NCBI GenBank assembly: GCA_003221695.1
Contig: QHSX01000038.1
Span: 1-64,000 of the forward strand
Direction: 5' to 3'
Source of the DNA: Candidatus Rokuibacteriota bacterium
GTDB lineage: Bacteria; Methylomirabilota; Methylomirabilia; Rokubacteriales; CSP1-6
Length of the DNA: 64,000 nt
Positions 34,468 to 43,002 of the stretch are shown piece after piece. The notes under the pieces are model-generated. The model saw only the letters and a list, made by a program, of their open reading frames with translations, made no database searches and was not told the DNA's origin. The first letter of the stretch is position 1; every line of letters begins with the position of its first letter. Made by a program: the position numbers and the translations under genes.

Positions 34468-35295
34468 TCACGCGAGGCGGCGAAGCGCCTCCTCGGTTGC
34501 GCGGTCGGCGGCGAAAAAGCATTCGATCCGGAGCTTGTGCAGCGTGATGTCATAGGGTGTTCCGAGGCTGGCGAGGACCGTGAAGAAGCTCAGGCGAACG
34601 TCGTCACGGCGCATCTCGATGGCGAGGAACGGCACCGTCGAGGCGTCGAGGTCGAGCGTCCGCCACTGCCGAGGCACGTCGGGATAGCCGAGCAGTTCGT
34701 CGAGGAGGCGGCGGGTCTCGACGTCGCCAGTGCGCAGCAGATCGCGGTGGAGCCACTGGATGAGGGCCGCGGCGGTGGGCTCCCAGTTGATGATCGCCGG
34801 CCGGAGCCCCCGGGGATGAAACGTGAGCCGCATCGCATTGGGCGGCCCCTCCACCTCGGCCGCCTCGGGGCCGAGGAGGAGGCCCAGGACGCGGTTCATG
34901 GCCGCGTTCGTCCGGAGGACGTTCCAGTTCCGATCGAGCACCAGCGCGGGATAGGGTTCCTGCTGGCGCAGCATGAAGTCCAGCGCCCGTCGCACCTGGG
35001 TCATCTCCGGCGCGTCCAGGGCGGTCTCACGATAGATCGGCGCGTACCCAGCGGCGGCGAGAAGTTCGTTGCGGCTACGCAGCGGCACCTCCAGCACCCG
35101 CGAGAGAAGCAGCACCATCTCGCGGCTGGGCTGGGCACGGCCGGTCTCGAGGAAGCTCAGGTGACGGCTCGAGATCTCGGCCTCCACTGCCAGATCGAGC
35201 TGGCTCATCCGGCGTTGCTCGCGCCACTGCTTGATGAGCGTTCCCACCGAGCTCGCCGCCGGCCCTTTCGATTGCCTTCGTGAGCCCGCCTTCAC
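34468..35295 (-). CDS. XRE-family transcriptional regulator with MmyB-like ligand domain
   Basis: About 275 residues. The helix-turn-helix is LIKQWREQRRMSQLDLAVEA followed by EISSRHLSFLETGRAQPSRE, and the rest is the MmyB-like domain (LAAAGYAPIYRETALDAPEM, PYPALVLDRNWNVLRTNAAM). Start choice is open: TTG 35331 lies inside the palindromic operator, so GTG 35295 or GTG 35247 is more likely. The gene is divergent from a 2-hydroxyacid dehydrogenase and probably represses both itself and that operon. Confidence 0.88.
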   Translation of the reverse strand: MKAGSRRQSKGPAASSVGTLIKQWREQRRMSQLDLAVEAEISSRHLSFLETGRAQPSREMVLLLSRVLEVPLRSRNELLAAAGYAPIYRETALDAPEMTQVRRALDFMLRQQEPYPALVLDRNWNVLRTNAAMNRVLGLLLGPEAAEVEGPPNAMRLTFHPRGLRPAIINWEPTAAALIQWLHRDLLRTGDVETRRLLDELLGYPDVPRQWRTLDLDASTVPFLAIEMRRDDVRLSFFTVLASLGTPYDITLHKLRIECFFAADRATEEALRRLA

Positions 35296-35328
35296 GCCCG
35301 CCAATATACGCGGGCGCCGTCCGCCGGC

Positions 35329-35349
35329 CAATTACCTCCGAGGTAATTG
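35329..35349. promoter_or_regulatory. Perfect 21-bp palindrome, probable XRE operator
   Basis: The arms CAATTACCTC and GAGGTAATTG are exact inverted repeats around a single central C. The site stands between the divergent XRE regulator and the dehydrogenase/MFS operon, 34 bp before the dehydrogenase ATG. Its AT-rich arms stand out from the GC-rich background. Confidence 0.75.
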
Positions 35350-35382
35350 ATTCGCCCGCTTGTCCACCCGGACGATGCCATC

Positions 35383-36354
35383 ATGCTTCGAGTTGCCTTT
35401 GCTGGAACCTTCGCCGCCCGCCTCGAGGAGCGAGTGCGGGCCCAACTGGGAATGCCCTGCGACGTCATCGTGGATGGGGAGAGCGGGATCGTCTCGAAGC
35501 TTTCCGAGGTCGACGTGCTGGTAACGCTCGCGTTCACCCGAGAAATGGGCGGCGCCGCCCGACGACTCAAGCTGGTGCAGGTGCCCGGCGCCGGCCTCGA
35601 TCGGATCGACCGGTCCGCCCTTCCGGCCGGCACGTGGCTGGCGAATGCCTACGGCCACGAGGCCGGCATCGCCGAGTACGTGATCGGCGCCATGGTGGCG
35701 TTGAGCCGCGGCTTCTGTCGCCTGGACGCCCGCCTCCGGCGGGGCGACTGGGAGAGCCAGTGGGCGGTGTCCGCGCCGCCGCCGGCACCCTGGCCGGAGC
35801 TCGCCGGGAAGACTCTCGGCATCCTCGGCTATGGTCGGATCGGGCACGCCGTAGCCCAGCGGGCCCGTGCCTTCGATATGACCGTCTGGGCCATCCGGCG
35901 CGACGTGACTCCATCCGACGCACAGGGGCTCGCGTTCCTCGGCGGGCCGCAAGCCCTGGACGAAGTCTTGCGACGGGCCGATTATCTGGTGATCACGCTC
36001 TCGCTCACCGAGGCCACCCAGGGCCTTCTCGGGGAGCGAGGGCTTCGAATGATGAAGCCGTCCGCCATCCTCATCAACGTGGCTCGCGCCGAGATCGTCG
36101 AGGAGGCGGCGCTCTATCGAGCGCTGGCCGAGCGGACGATCGCCGGCGCTGCCCTTGACGTCTGGTACCGGTATCCGACCAGCGCTGGCGCCACGCTCCC
36201 GTCGCGCTACGCGTTCCACGAGTTGCCCAACCTGCTCATGACGCCGCATGTGTCGGGGTGGACCGAGGGGATGCTGGAGGCGCGGGCGAAGCTCATCGCG
36301 GAGAACATCCACCGGGCCGTGCGGGACGAGCCCCCGCTGAATCTGATTCGTTGA
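35383..36354 (+). CDS. D-isomer-specific 2-hydroxyacid dehydrogenase
   Basis: A 323-residue dehydrogenase from ATG 35383. The NAD-binding motif is LGILGYGRIGHAVA, followed by ILINVARAEIVEE with the catalytic arginine, and LMTPHVSGWTEG with the catalytic histidine. It reduces a 2-oxo acid or oxidises a D-2-hydroxy acid. Its stop overlaps the start of the MFS gene (TTGA), which suggests transport and oxidation of the same hydroxy acid. The palindrome upstream implies control by the XRE regulator. Confidence 0.9.
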   Translation: MLRVAFAGTFAARLEERVRAQLGMPCDVIVDGESGIVSKLSEVDVLVTLAFTREMGGAARRLKLVQVPGAGLDRIDRSALPAGTWLANAYGHEAGIAEYVIGAMVALSRGFCRLDARLRRGDWESQWAVSAPPPAPWPELAGKTLGILGYGRIGHAVAQRARAFDMTVWAIRRDVTPSDAQGLAFLGGPQALDEVLRRADYLVITLSLTEATQGLLGERGLRMMKPSAILINVARAEIVEEAALYRALAERTIAGAALDVWYRYPTSAGATLPSRYAFHELPNLLMTPHVSGWTEGMLEARAKLIAENIHRAVRDEPPLNLIR

Positions 36355-37640
36355 CCCGGCCCCTCTTCTACGGCTGGGTCATCGTGGCCGTCTCCTTTGT
36401 CACCATGGGTGTGGGCGTCAACGCGCGCACCGCCTTTTCACTGCTCTTCCCGCCGATCCTGGACGAGTTCGGCTGGGAGCGGGGCGTGACGGCCGGCGCA
36501 TTCTCCTTCGGCTTTCTCGTCACGGCAGCCGTGAGCCCCTTCCTCGGCCGACTGATGGATCACCGCGGACCGCGGCTCGTAATCGAGCTGGGCGTGGGGC
36601 TCATGGCGGCCGGGTTGATGTTGGCGACGCTGGTGCAGGCGCCGTGGCACCTCTATGCCACGCTCGGCGTGCTCGTCGGTGGCGGTGGCGTCTGTCTGGG
36701 CTATACCGGTCAGGCGCTCTTCCTCCCCAACTGGTTCGTGCGCCGGCGCGGTCTGGCCATGAGCCTCGCGTTCTCCGGCGTCGGCGTGGGCTCGATCATC
36801 CTGTTGCCCTGGCTCCAGGCTCTCATCGGGCGCGCCGGCTGGCGCGCCGCCTGCTGGGTCATGGGCATCCTGGTGCTGGCGCTCTTGGCGCCACTCAACC
36901 TCTTGCTGAGGCGCCGGCCCGAGGATCTCGGGCTCGAGCCCGACGGCGATCATGCGCCGCAGGGCTCCGTCGCCGTCAATCGGACGGCGAGTAATATTGT
37001 GGACCCGGCCTGGGTCGCGGTGGACTGGACCCTCGGCCGCGCCATGCGCACGGCCCGCTTCTGGTGGATCGCGGTGGGATACTTCTCGGGCCTCTTTTCC
37101 TGGTACGCGGTCCAGGTCCACCAGACGAGATACCTCGTCGAGATCGGGTTCAGCCCGACCGACGCCGCCTGGGCGCTGGGACTCGTGAGCCTGGCCGGCA
37201 TCCCCGGGCAGATCGCGCTCGGCCATCTCTCGGACCGGATCGGGCGTGAATGGGTGTGGACGGCGGGCAGCCTGGGCTTTGCGCTGTGCTACGTTTCCCT
37301 GCTCCTCCTGCCCCACGCCCCGACGCCGACGCTGCTCTATCTCATGGTCGCCTCGCAGGGCATGCTCGGCTATGGTCTCACCTCCGTCATCGGCGCCATC
37401 CCCGCCGAGATCTTTCAGGGACGGCACTACGGCACGATCTTCGGCACGCTGATGCTGGCGTCTATCGTGGGCGGGGCGGCGGGGCCCTGGGTGACGGGCG
37501 CGCTCTACGATGTCACCGGCAGCTACGCGCCGGCCTTCTCCCTCGCCATCGGCTCGAGCCTGCTCTCAGCCCTGGCGATCTGGCTCGCTGCCCCGCGCGA
37601 GGTGCGGGCCGTCGCCGGACGCGTCCCTCGGCTGACGTGA
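36351..37640 (+). CDS. MFS transporter
   Basis: A 429-residue carrier starting at TTG 36351, which overlaps the dehydrogenase stop. RPLFYGWVIVAVSFVTMGVG and LGRLMDHRGPRLV are the first helix and loop 2-3; LGHLSDRIGREWV is the matching loop in the second half. Twelve hydrophobic segments are visible. It belongs to the monocarboxylate/oxalate-formate-like group and probably carries the substrate or product of the dehydrogenase. Confidence 0.9.
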   Translation: MTRPLFYGWVIVAVSFVTMGVGVNARTAFSLLFPPILDEFGWERGVTAGAFSFGFLVTAAVSPFLGRLMDHRGPRLVIELGVGLMAAGLMLATLVQAPWHLYATLGVLVGGGGVCLGYTGQALFLPNWFVRRRGLAMSLAFSGVGVGSIILLPWLQALIGRAGWRAACWVMGILVLALLAPLNLLLRRRPEDLGLEPDGDHAPQGSVAVNRTASNIVDPAWVAVDWTLGRAMRTARFWWIAVGYFSGLFSWYAVQVHQTRYLVEIGFSPTDAAWALGLVSLAGIPGQIALGHLSDRIGREWVWTAGSLGFALCYVSLLLLPHAPTPTLLYLMVASQGMLGYGLTSVIGAIPAEIFQGRHYGTIFGTLMLASIVGGAAGPWVTGALYDVTGSYAPAFSLAIGSSLLSALAIWLAAPREVRAVAGRVPRLT

Positions 37641-37664
37641 GCCAGCCACCGGCCTCCGCGCCCG

Positions 37665-38675
37665 CTAGGCCCTGGGGCTCGAGTGACCCGCGTCAGAGGT
37701 CTTTGCGCCCTCGCGCTCGAGTCGACGCAGGATGCGTTTCACGTACTGGCGCGTTTCCCGATAGGGCGGAATCCCCCGATGGCCGATCACCGCGCGCTCG
37801 CCGGCGTTGTAGGCGGCGAGGACGAGCGGGAGGTCGCCCTCGAATCGGTCCATCAGGCTACGAAGGTGCTTGACGCCGGCCTCGATGTTTTCGCGTGGGT
37901 CGAAGGGATCACCCACGCCGAGGATGGCCGCCGTCTGGGGCATGAGCTGCATCAGCCCGCGGGCGCCCGTGCGAGAGACGGCGCGCGGGTTGAACTCGGA
38001 CTCGGCTTCGATGATCGCCGCGATGAGCTCGACCGAGACACCGTATCGGGCTGCCACTGCCCTGATGACGGCGTCGACGTCCGCGCTGCTCGGTGCGCTC
38101 TCGCGCTCTTGCTGTTGACCGTTGCGAGCGTGCATGACGTGAGGTGTCGCATGCGCGCTGGTCATGCGAGACGCCACGTACCCCGGAACGATCGTCAGGA
38201 GGAGAACCCCGACGCCGAGCAGGTGGCGATTGAAGAGCGGCCGCGCGTCCGATGACGATCCCGCGACCGTGAGGAGCGACGAGCCAGAAGCCGCCCGCGA
38301 CAGGATGAGCGGGCAGAACCCCGACACCGCTCCGGGGCACCCCGGGGGCGTGATGGTCCAGCCCATCGAGCGCAGCAGGCCGTCGGCCGTCATGGGCGCG
38401 CGTCGATCGCCACGGCGTCGGTCGGTCGCCGAGGACCCTGAACGCCGCCGCCGTTCGGCGACGCGCCGATCCACGAGCACTTGAACGGTCTCGGAGTATG
38501 CGAACGCTCGCTGGAAGAGCTCGTACAGGTGTGCGCGATCGTCCGCGACGATAATGAGCTGCGGGACCCGCTCCGGCTGATCGTCGTGGTGTTCTCTCTC
38601 GAACGGGCGCTCGCCGCCGCAGGCCGGGCACGTGGCGAGGTTGGCGCTCTGGCGTCCGGAATTTGAGCCTGGCAT
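37665..38675 (-). CDS. Lytic transglycosylase with an unusual cytoplasmic N-terminal domain
   Basis: A 336-residue protein. Residues 1-95 carry TCPACGGERPF, QLIIVADDRAHLYELFQRAF and an arginine-rich tail (DRRVAERRRR, DRRRGDRR). A less ordered stretch and one membrane segment (LLGVGVLLLTIVPGYVAS) follow. The C-terminal domain is a soluble-lytic-transglycosylase fold with catalytic Glu in IIEAESEFNPRAVSRTGARG, then LMQLMPQTAAILG and LAAYNAGE. It would cut peptidoglycan in the periplasm. A GGAG site precedes the ATG. The N-terminal domain joined to a cell-wall enzyme is odd. Confidence 0.8.
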   Translation of the reverse strand: MPGSNSGRQSANLATCPACGGERPFEREHHDDQPERVPQLIIVADDRAHLYELFQRAFAYSETVQVLVDRRVAERRRRSGSSATDRRRGDRRAPMTADGLLRSMGWTITPPGCPGAVSGFCPLILSRAASGSSLLTVAGSSSDARPLFNRHLLGVGVLLLTIVPGYVASRMTSAHATPHVMHARNGQQQERESAPSSADVDAVIRAVAARYGVSVELIAAIIEAESEFNPRAVSRTGARGLMQLMPQTAAILGVGDPFDPRENIEAGVKHLRSLMDRFEGDLPLVLAAYNAGERAVIGHRGIPPYRETRQYVKRILRRLEREGAKTSDAGHSSPRA

Positions 38676-38825
38676 GGCAGACTCCAGGGCAAATCTGATA
38701 CCGGAGCAGAATTTCCAGCAGCATCAATCACTTCCGCGGCGGTGGCCAGAAGGGGGCCTGGTGCGTCTCTGGCCAGACAGATCACTCTCGAGCCATCGCG
38801 GGCGCATCGTCCCGTCGCGCTGACG

Positions 38826-39683
38826 TCACCAGATTCGCTTGCGGACGAACTCCACGATCTTGTCCACCGCCCGCACGGCCGCCGGCGAGCTCGGATTCCT
38901 GATGATGAACCCCTCGCTCTCCCCCTCGAACAACTCCAGTTCGACCTCGCCCCCCACCGCACGGTAGCGCGCAACGAACCGATCGAGGTCCGCGCGGGGA
39001 TGCGCCTGGTCGCGGGTGCCTTGAAGGTAGAGCACGGGGGGCAACGCGACCCGCTCGCCACGCTCCAGTGCCTGCACCGGGTTGCCCTCCGCCATCGCCT
39101 CCTCGGTTTGCCAGAACTGATCGTGGCAGGGCAGCACGCGGTCCACGACCTCCGGGTAGGGTGGACCTCCCGCCTTGAGCTTCTTGACGTAGTGGTACCG
39201 CGCCAGCGGGTCGATGACGGGCCAGCACAGGACGGCACACCGCACACTGGCATCGGCGGCCGGCAGGCCCGCCGGGAGCGGGATCGCCGCGTAGCGCCGA
39301 TCGTGCGGTCGCATCCCGACCAGGATCGCCTGGTGCGCCCCGCTGGAGGTGCCCAGAACGCCGACCAGATCCGGACGGCTGCCCAGAGCCGTGGCGCGCG
39401 TCTTGAGCAAGCGGATCGCGTAGTTGATGTCGGCCACCGACGCGGGGTAGGGCGCCTCGGGCGGCATGCGGAAATCCAGCGCCGCCACGACCACGCCGCT
39501 CTTCGCGAGCGGCTCGTTGATGGGGCTATCGTTCAGGCGGTTGCCCCGGCACCAGGCGCCGCCGTGCAGCTCGACGACGAGCGGGAACGGCCCTGAGCCG
39601 CGCGGCTTGAACAGACGCGCCAGCAGGGGCCTGTCCCCGTGGCGGAGATACTCGACGTCTTCGATCTCGATGTCGTACGTCAT
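38826..39683 (-). CDS. Alpha/beta hydrolase (carboxylesterase/lipase-like)
   Basis: A 285-residue hydrolase from ATG 39683, which has a GAGGGAGGA site; a longer frame to 40199 is antisense to the next gene. HGGAWCRGNR is the oxyanion-hole HGG motif, GVLGTSSGAHQA the nucleophile elbow (GxSxG), and LYLQGTRDQAHP the Asp/His region. It resembles the hormone-sensitive-lipase group. It is divergent from an LLM oxidoreductase across a dyad. Confidence 0.87.
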   Translation of the reverse strand: MTYDIEIEDVEYLRHGDRPLLARLFKPRGSGPFPLVVELHGGAWCRGNRLNDSPINEPLAKSGVVVAALDFRMPPEAPYPASVADINYAIRLLKTRATALGSRPDLVGVLGTSSGAHQAILVGMRPHDRRYAAIPLPAGLPAADASVRCAVLCWPVIDPLARYHYVKKLKAGGPPYPEVVDRVLPCHDQFWQTEEAMAEGNPVQALERGERVALPPVLYLQGTRDQAHPRADLDRFVARYRAVGGEVELELFEGESEGFIIRNPSSPAAVRAVDKIVEFVRKRIW

Positions 39684-39724
39684 GCGCTCCTCCCTCGGGA
39701 AGTCGAGGATCGGGTGCCGCCGCG

Positions 39725-39797
39725 ATACTGCCCGAGCCCTGGCGCGGCCGTCAAGCCGTGGCCGCGGCTTGACCGAGCGGCCGGCCCGGCGCACTAT
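39725..39797. promoter_or_regulatory. Divergent promoters sharing a 24-bp dyad
   Basis: The arms GTCAAGCCG (39750-39758) and CGGCTTGAC (39765-39773) are perfect inverted repeats spaced by 6 nt. Each arm contains a minus-35: TTGACC on the plus strand (39769-39774, then CACTAT at 39792-39797 after 17 nt) and TTGACG on the minus strand (39754-39749, then CAGTAT after 18 nt). One bound regulator could block both directions. Confidence 0.55.
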
Positions 39798-39852
39798 CGC
39801 CCCCGGTGCGCGAGCCGCTCCACCGCGGCTGACCCTCGAGGAGGAGAGAGAC

Positions 39853-40788
39853 ATGCGCTTCGGCCTGTTCACGAGCATGGGCGCCCAGACCTGGTCTGGC
39901 GTGCTGGACCTCTGGCGACACATCGAGGCCACGGGGTGGGACATCGGCTGCGTGACCGACCACTTCATGCCCAACACGAAGGAGCGGGAGGGCGCCATGC
40001 TCGAGTCGTGGAGCACCCTCAGCGCGCTGGCGGCCCTGGTGCCCCGCATCCGCGTCGGCACCATCGTGCTGGGGAACACGTACCGCCATCCGGCTGTGGT
40101 CGCGAAGATGGCCGCGCAGGTCGACATCATCTCCGGCGGCCGGCTCCTCCTGGGGCTCGGCGCGGGCTGGCAAGAGAACGAGCACGAGGCGTATGGCATC
40201 CCGTTCTACACGATGCGCGAGCGGCTCGCGCGCCTGGACGAGGCGTGCGAGGTGATCCGATCGTTGTGGACCGAGCGCCGCAGTACCTTCAAGGGGAGCT
40301 ATTACCAGCTCGCCGATGCCCCGCTCGATCCCAAGCCGGTGCAGAGGCCCCATCCCGAGCTGATGATCGGCGGAGGCGGCGAGCGCGTCACCCTGCGCAT
40401 CGTGGCCAAGCACGCCGACCACTGGAACGTCTGGGGCGGTCCGAGAGTCCTGGCGCGGAAGGGGGCCATCCTCGACGAGCACTGCGCCGCTGTCGGCCGC
40501 GATCCGAAGACCATCACCCGCTCGGCGAACATGGCGCTGCTCATCACCGACCGGAAGGACGAGGTCGAGCGTCTCGCCGACACGATCGCCACGCGCATGG
40601 GCCGGCACGCCGCCGACGCGCGTGACACCTGCCTGGCCGGCACCCCGGACCAGATCCGCGAGCAGCTCAACCAGCTCCGCGAGGCCGGCGCGGGCGTGCT
40701 GTTCATCCCGACCCTGTTTCGGCCGCTGCCCGAGCTGCGTCGCGACCTGGATCGGTTGATCGCGGACATCGCCCCGGCGTTTCGATAG
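39853..40788 (+). CDS. LLM-class flavin/F420-dependent oxidoreductase
   Basis: A 311-residue TIM-barrel protein of the luciferase-like monooxygenase family. The ATG at 39853 follows GAGGAGAGAG. GWDIGCVTDHFMPN, VRIGT-like RIRVGTIVLGNTYRHPAV, GRLLLGLGAGWQENEHEAYG and PELMIGGGGERVTLRIVAKH are characteristic; the last matches F420-binding members. It is followed 2 nt later by a Tat-exported aldo/keto reductase. Substrate unknown. Confidence 0.88.
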   Translation: MRFGLFTSMGAQTWSGVLDLWRHIEATGWDIGCVTDHFMPNTKEREGAMLESWSTLSALAALVPRIRVGTIVLGNTYRHPAVVAKMAAQVDIISGGRLLLGLGAGWQENEHEAYGIPFYTMRERLARLDEACEVIRSLWTERRSTFKGSYYQLADAPLDPKPVQRPHPELMIGGGGERVTLRIVAKHADHWNVWGGPRVLARKGAILDEHCAAVGRDPKTITRSANMALLITDRKDEVERLADTIATRMGRHAADARDTCLAGTPDQIREQLNQLREAGAGVLFIPTLFRPLPELRRDLDRLIADIAPAFR

Positions 40789-40790
40789 GA

Positions 40791-41735
40791 GTGACGACGG
40801 CGCGTGACATTCACGACGCGCCGCTCTCGCGACGCGGGGTGCTCCGCTTGATGGCGGCGGCCGCCGCCGCCGCGGGCGTGCGGCCTGGAGGCGCTGGGGC
40901 GGCGCCCACGATGCGCTTGCGTCCCATCCCGGTGAGCGGCGAGACGATCCCCACGGTCGGCCTCGGGACGTGGCGCACCTTCGACATCGGCGCGTCAGCG
41001 ACCGAGCGCGAGCCCCTCAGGGAGGTCCTGCGGCGTTTCGTCGAGGCGGAAGGGCGCGTGATCGATTCGTCGCCGATGTACGGGGCGGCCGAGGGCGTGG
41101 TGGGCGACCTTGCGGCGGATCTCGGGATCCTCGACGCACTCTTTGTCGCTACCAAGGTCTGGACGAGCGGGCGCGCCGCCGGCGTCGCCCAGATGGAGCG
41201 GTCGCTCACGCGCCTCCGGCGGAGGCGCCTCGACCTGATGCAGATCCACAACTTGCTCGACTGGCGAACCCACCTCCGGACCCTCCGGGATTGGAAGGAG
41301 GCCGGCCGCATCCGCTACCTCGGCGTCACCCACTATGCGTCGAGCGGCTACGACGAGCTGGAGCGGGTGCTGCGGAGCGAGCCGATCGACTTCGTGCAGG
41401 TCAACTACTCGCTCGGCGAGCGCGAGGCCGAGCAGCGCATCCTGCCCCTCGCCCGCGACCGCGGCGTGGCCGTGCTGGTGAACCGCCCCTTCTCGGCGGG
41501 CGACCTGTTCCGGCGAATGCGCGGGCGGCCGCTTCCACCGTGGGCCGCCGAGTTCGACTGCGAGAGCTGGGCCCAGTTCTTCCTGAAGTGGATCTTGGCC
41601 CATCCGGCCGTCACCTGCGCGATCCCCGCCACGAGCCAGCCGCAGCACCTGGTCGACAACATGAAGGCCGGCGTGGGGGCGCTACCGGATCCGGCGACCC
41701 GGGAGCGCATGGGCGCGCTCGCGGAGGCGCGCTGA
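40791..41735 (+). CDS. Aldo/keto reductase with twin-arginine signal
   Basis: A 314-residue protein with a Tat signal (LSRRGVLRLMAAAAAAAGV) and an AKR barrel: PTVGLGTWRTFD, VIDSSPMYGAAEGVVGD with Asp and Tyr, LFVATKVWTSG with Lys and LMQIHNLLDW with His. The start is GTG 40791; the AGGA before it is too close, so initiation is probably coupled to the preceding gene. Export of an AKR through Tat is unusual and suggests a periplasmic role. Confidence 0.83.
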   Translation: MTTARDIHDAPLSRRGVLRLMAAAAAAAGVRPGGAGAAPTMRLRPIPVSGETIPTVGLGTWRTFDIGASATEREPLREVLRRFVEAEGRVIDSSPMYGAAEGVVGDLAADLGILDALFVATKVWTSGRAAGVAQMERSLTRLRRRRLDLMQIHNLLDWRTHLRTLRDWKEAGRIRYLGVTHYASSGYDELERVLRSEPIDFVQVNYSLGEREAEQRILPLARDRGVAVLVNRPFSAGDLFRRMRGRPLPPWAAEFDCESWAQFFLKWILAHPAVTCAIPATSQPQHLVDNMKAGVGALPDPATRERMGALAEAR

Positions 41736-41745
41736 CGACGTTCCG

Positions 41746-42945
41746 TTAGGCGCGGGCGGCGGCGTCGGCCTTCTTGAAGTCCGCCTCCGTGAAGCCGTAG
41801 AGGTGCGCGCCCCCCATGAGGATCTGCGCGGCGATCGCGCGCGGGAGGTTTTTCAACAAGGCCTCCGCCACGTGGGGGAAGTTCGAGTCGAAGTGCGGAT
41901 AATCCGTCGAGACGCACATCCGGTCGGCACCGATCAACCCGGCCGTCGCTTCGATCTCGGGCTCGCTCCCCTCGACCGCGGCCCAGCAGTTGCGGCGGAA
42001 ATACTCCCGCGGGGTGAGGCTCAGGTAGGGGGCGTGGGAGTCATGGTACTGGGGATAGTCCCACTCGATGCGGGACAGGAGCCCGGGCACCCAGGAGTTC
42101 TGCGCTTCGAGGAATCCGACGCGGAGCTTCGGATGGAACTCGAACACGCCGCCGATGATCATCGCGATCAGCGCCTGCTGCATCTCGATCCAATGGCTGG
42201 CCACGTGGCGGTAGAAGCGGTTCTCACCGTAGAGCTCGACCATGTGGGAGTAGAGGGCGCTCACACCCTCGTGGAATCCCCAGGTCACGTCGAGCTCTTC
42301 GTGCAGGCGGTAGAGGGGCTCCCAGTAGTTCGAGTGCCAGTAGCGACCGTTGACGAGGTTCGGCCGGATGAAGGACCCGACGGCGCCGAGCTCCCGCACG
42401 CACCGAACCAGCTCCTGACACGCCAGGTGCACGTCGTGCACGGGCAGCATCGCCACGAACTTCAGGCGGTCGGGGCGATGCCGGCAGAAGTCGTGGATCC
42501 AGTTGTTGTACGCCTGGCAGAGGGCCAGCGAGAGCCGGGGATCCATATTGTTGCGCCCGAGGAGCGCGAGGCCGGTGGTGGGGTAGAGCACGGCGATGTC
42601 CACCCCTTCCATCTCCATGCCCATCACCTGCGCCTCGGCGTTGTAGTCACGCTCGACCGCGAAGTCGAGCCGACCCGTGTCGAAGATCCGCGATCCCGAG
42701 AGGGGCTGGCTGCTTTGCGTCGGGCCCGAGCGGTGCCGCTTCCGGTACTGCTGCAGGTCGGCGTCCGAGATGGGCACCCCGTCGACGATGATCAAGCCGG
42801 CGGCCCAACCCCGAGTCGGGCGGCCGTCGGCCCCCACCGGCACGGTGACTCGGTCCTTGAATTTCGGGTCGAGATAGCGCTCGAAGAGGTCCGGCGGTTC
42901 CATGACGTGCATGTCCGAGTCGACGAACCGGAGGCCGTCCTTCAT
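41746..42945 (-). CDS. Amidohydrolase-2 family metal-dependent hydrolase
   Basis: A 399-residue TIM-barrel protein from ATG 42945 behind GAGGGGG. FVDSDMHVMEPPDLFERYL is the N-terminal metal region, VAMLPVHDVHLACQEL and GFLEAQNSWVPGLL follow, and CVSTDYPHFDSNFP carries the late metal aspartate. Family members decarboxylate or hydrolyse aromatic acids and ring-cleavage products. It lies downstream of an acyl-CoA-dehydrogenase-like gene on the same strand, with a TATAAT box between them. Confidence 0.85.
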   Translation of the reverse strand: MKDGLRFVDSDMHVMEPPDLFERYLDPKFKDRVTVPVGADGRPTRGWAAGLIIVDGVPISDADLQQYRKRHRSGPTQSSQPLSGSRIFDTGRLDFAVERDYNAEAQVMGMEMEGVDIAVLYPTTGLALLGRNNMDPRLSLALCQAYNNWIHDFCRHRPDRLKFVAMLPVHDVHLACQELVRCVRELGAVGSFIRPNLVNGRYWHSNYWEPLYRLHEELDVTWGFHEGVSALYSHMVELYGENRFYRHVASHWIEMQQALIAMIIGGVFEFHPKLRVGFLEAQNSWVPGLLSRIEWDYPQYHDSHAPYLSLTPREYFRRNCWAAVEGSEPEIEATAGLIGADRMCVSTDYPHFDSNFPHVAEALLKNLPRAIAAQILMGGAHLYGFTEADFKKADAAARA

Positions 42946-42992
42946 GGCATCCCCCTCGGTGTGACGTGGCCCTGTCAACTATGTGGGGCGGC

Positions 42993-42998
42993 ATTATA
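42993..42998 (-). promoter_or_regulatory. Candidate minus-10 box upstream of the amidohydrolase gene
   Basis: The minus strand reads TATAAT, about 47 nt before the amidohydrolase start and just after the end of the upstream gene. A matching minus-35 is weak. Confidence 0.3.
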
Positions 42999-43002
42999 CC
43001 GG

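Noticed and set aside
37641-37664. Terminator between the MFS and lytic transglycosylase genes
   Set aside because: Only a weak 5-bp stem (GGCCT/AGGCC) with a large loop is visible in GC-rich sequence, and it is not convincing.
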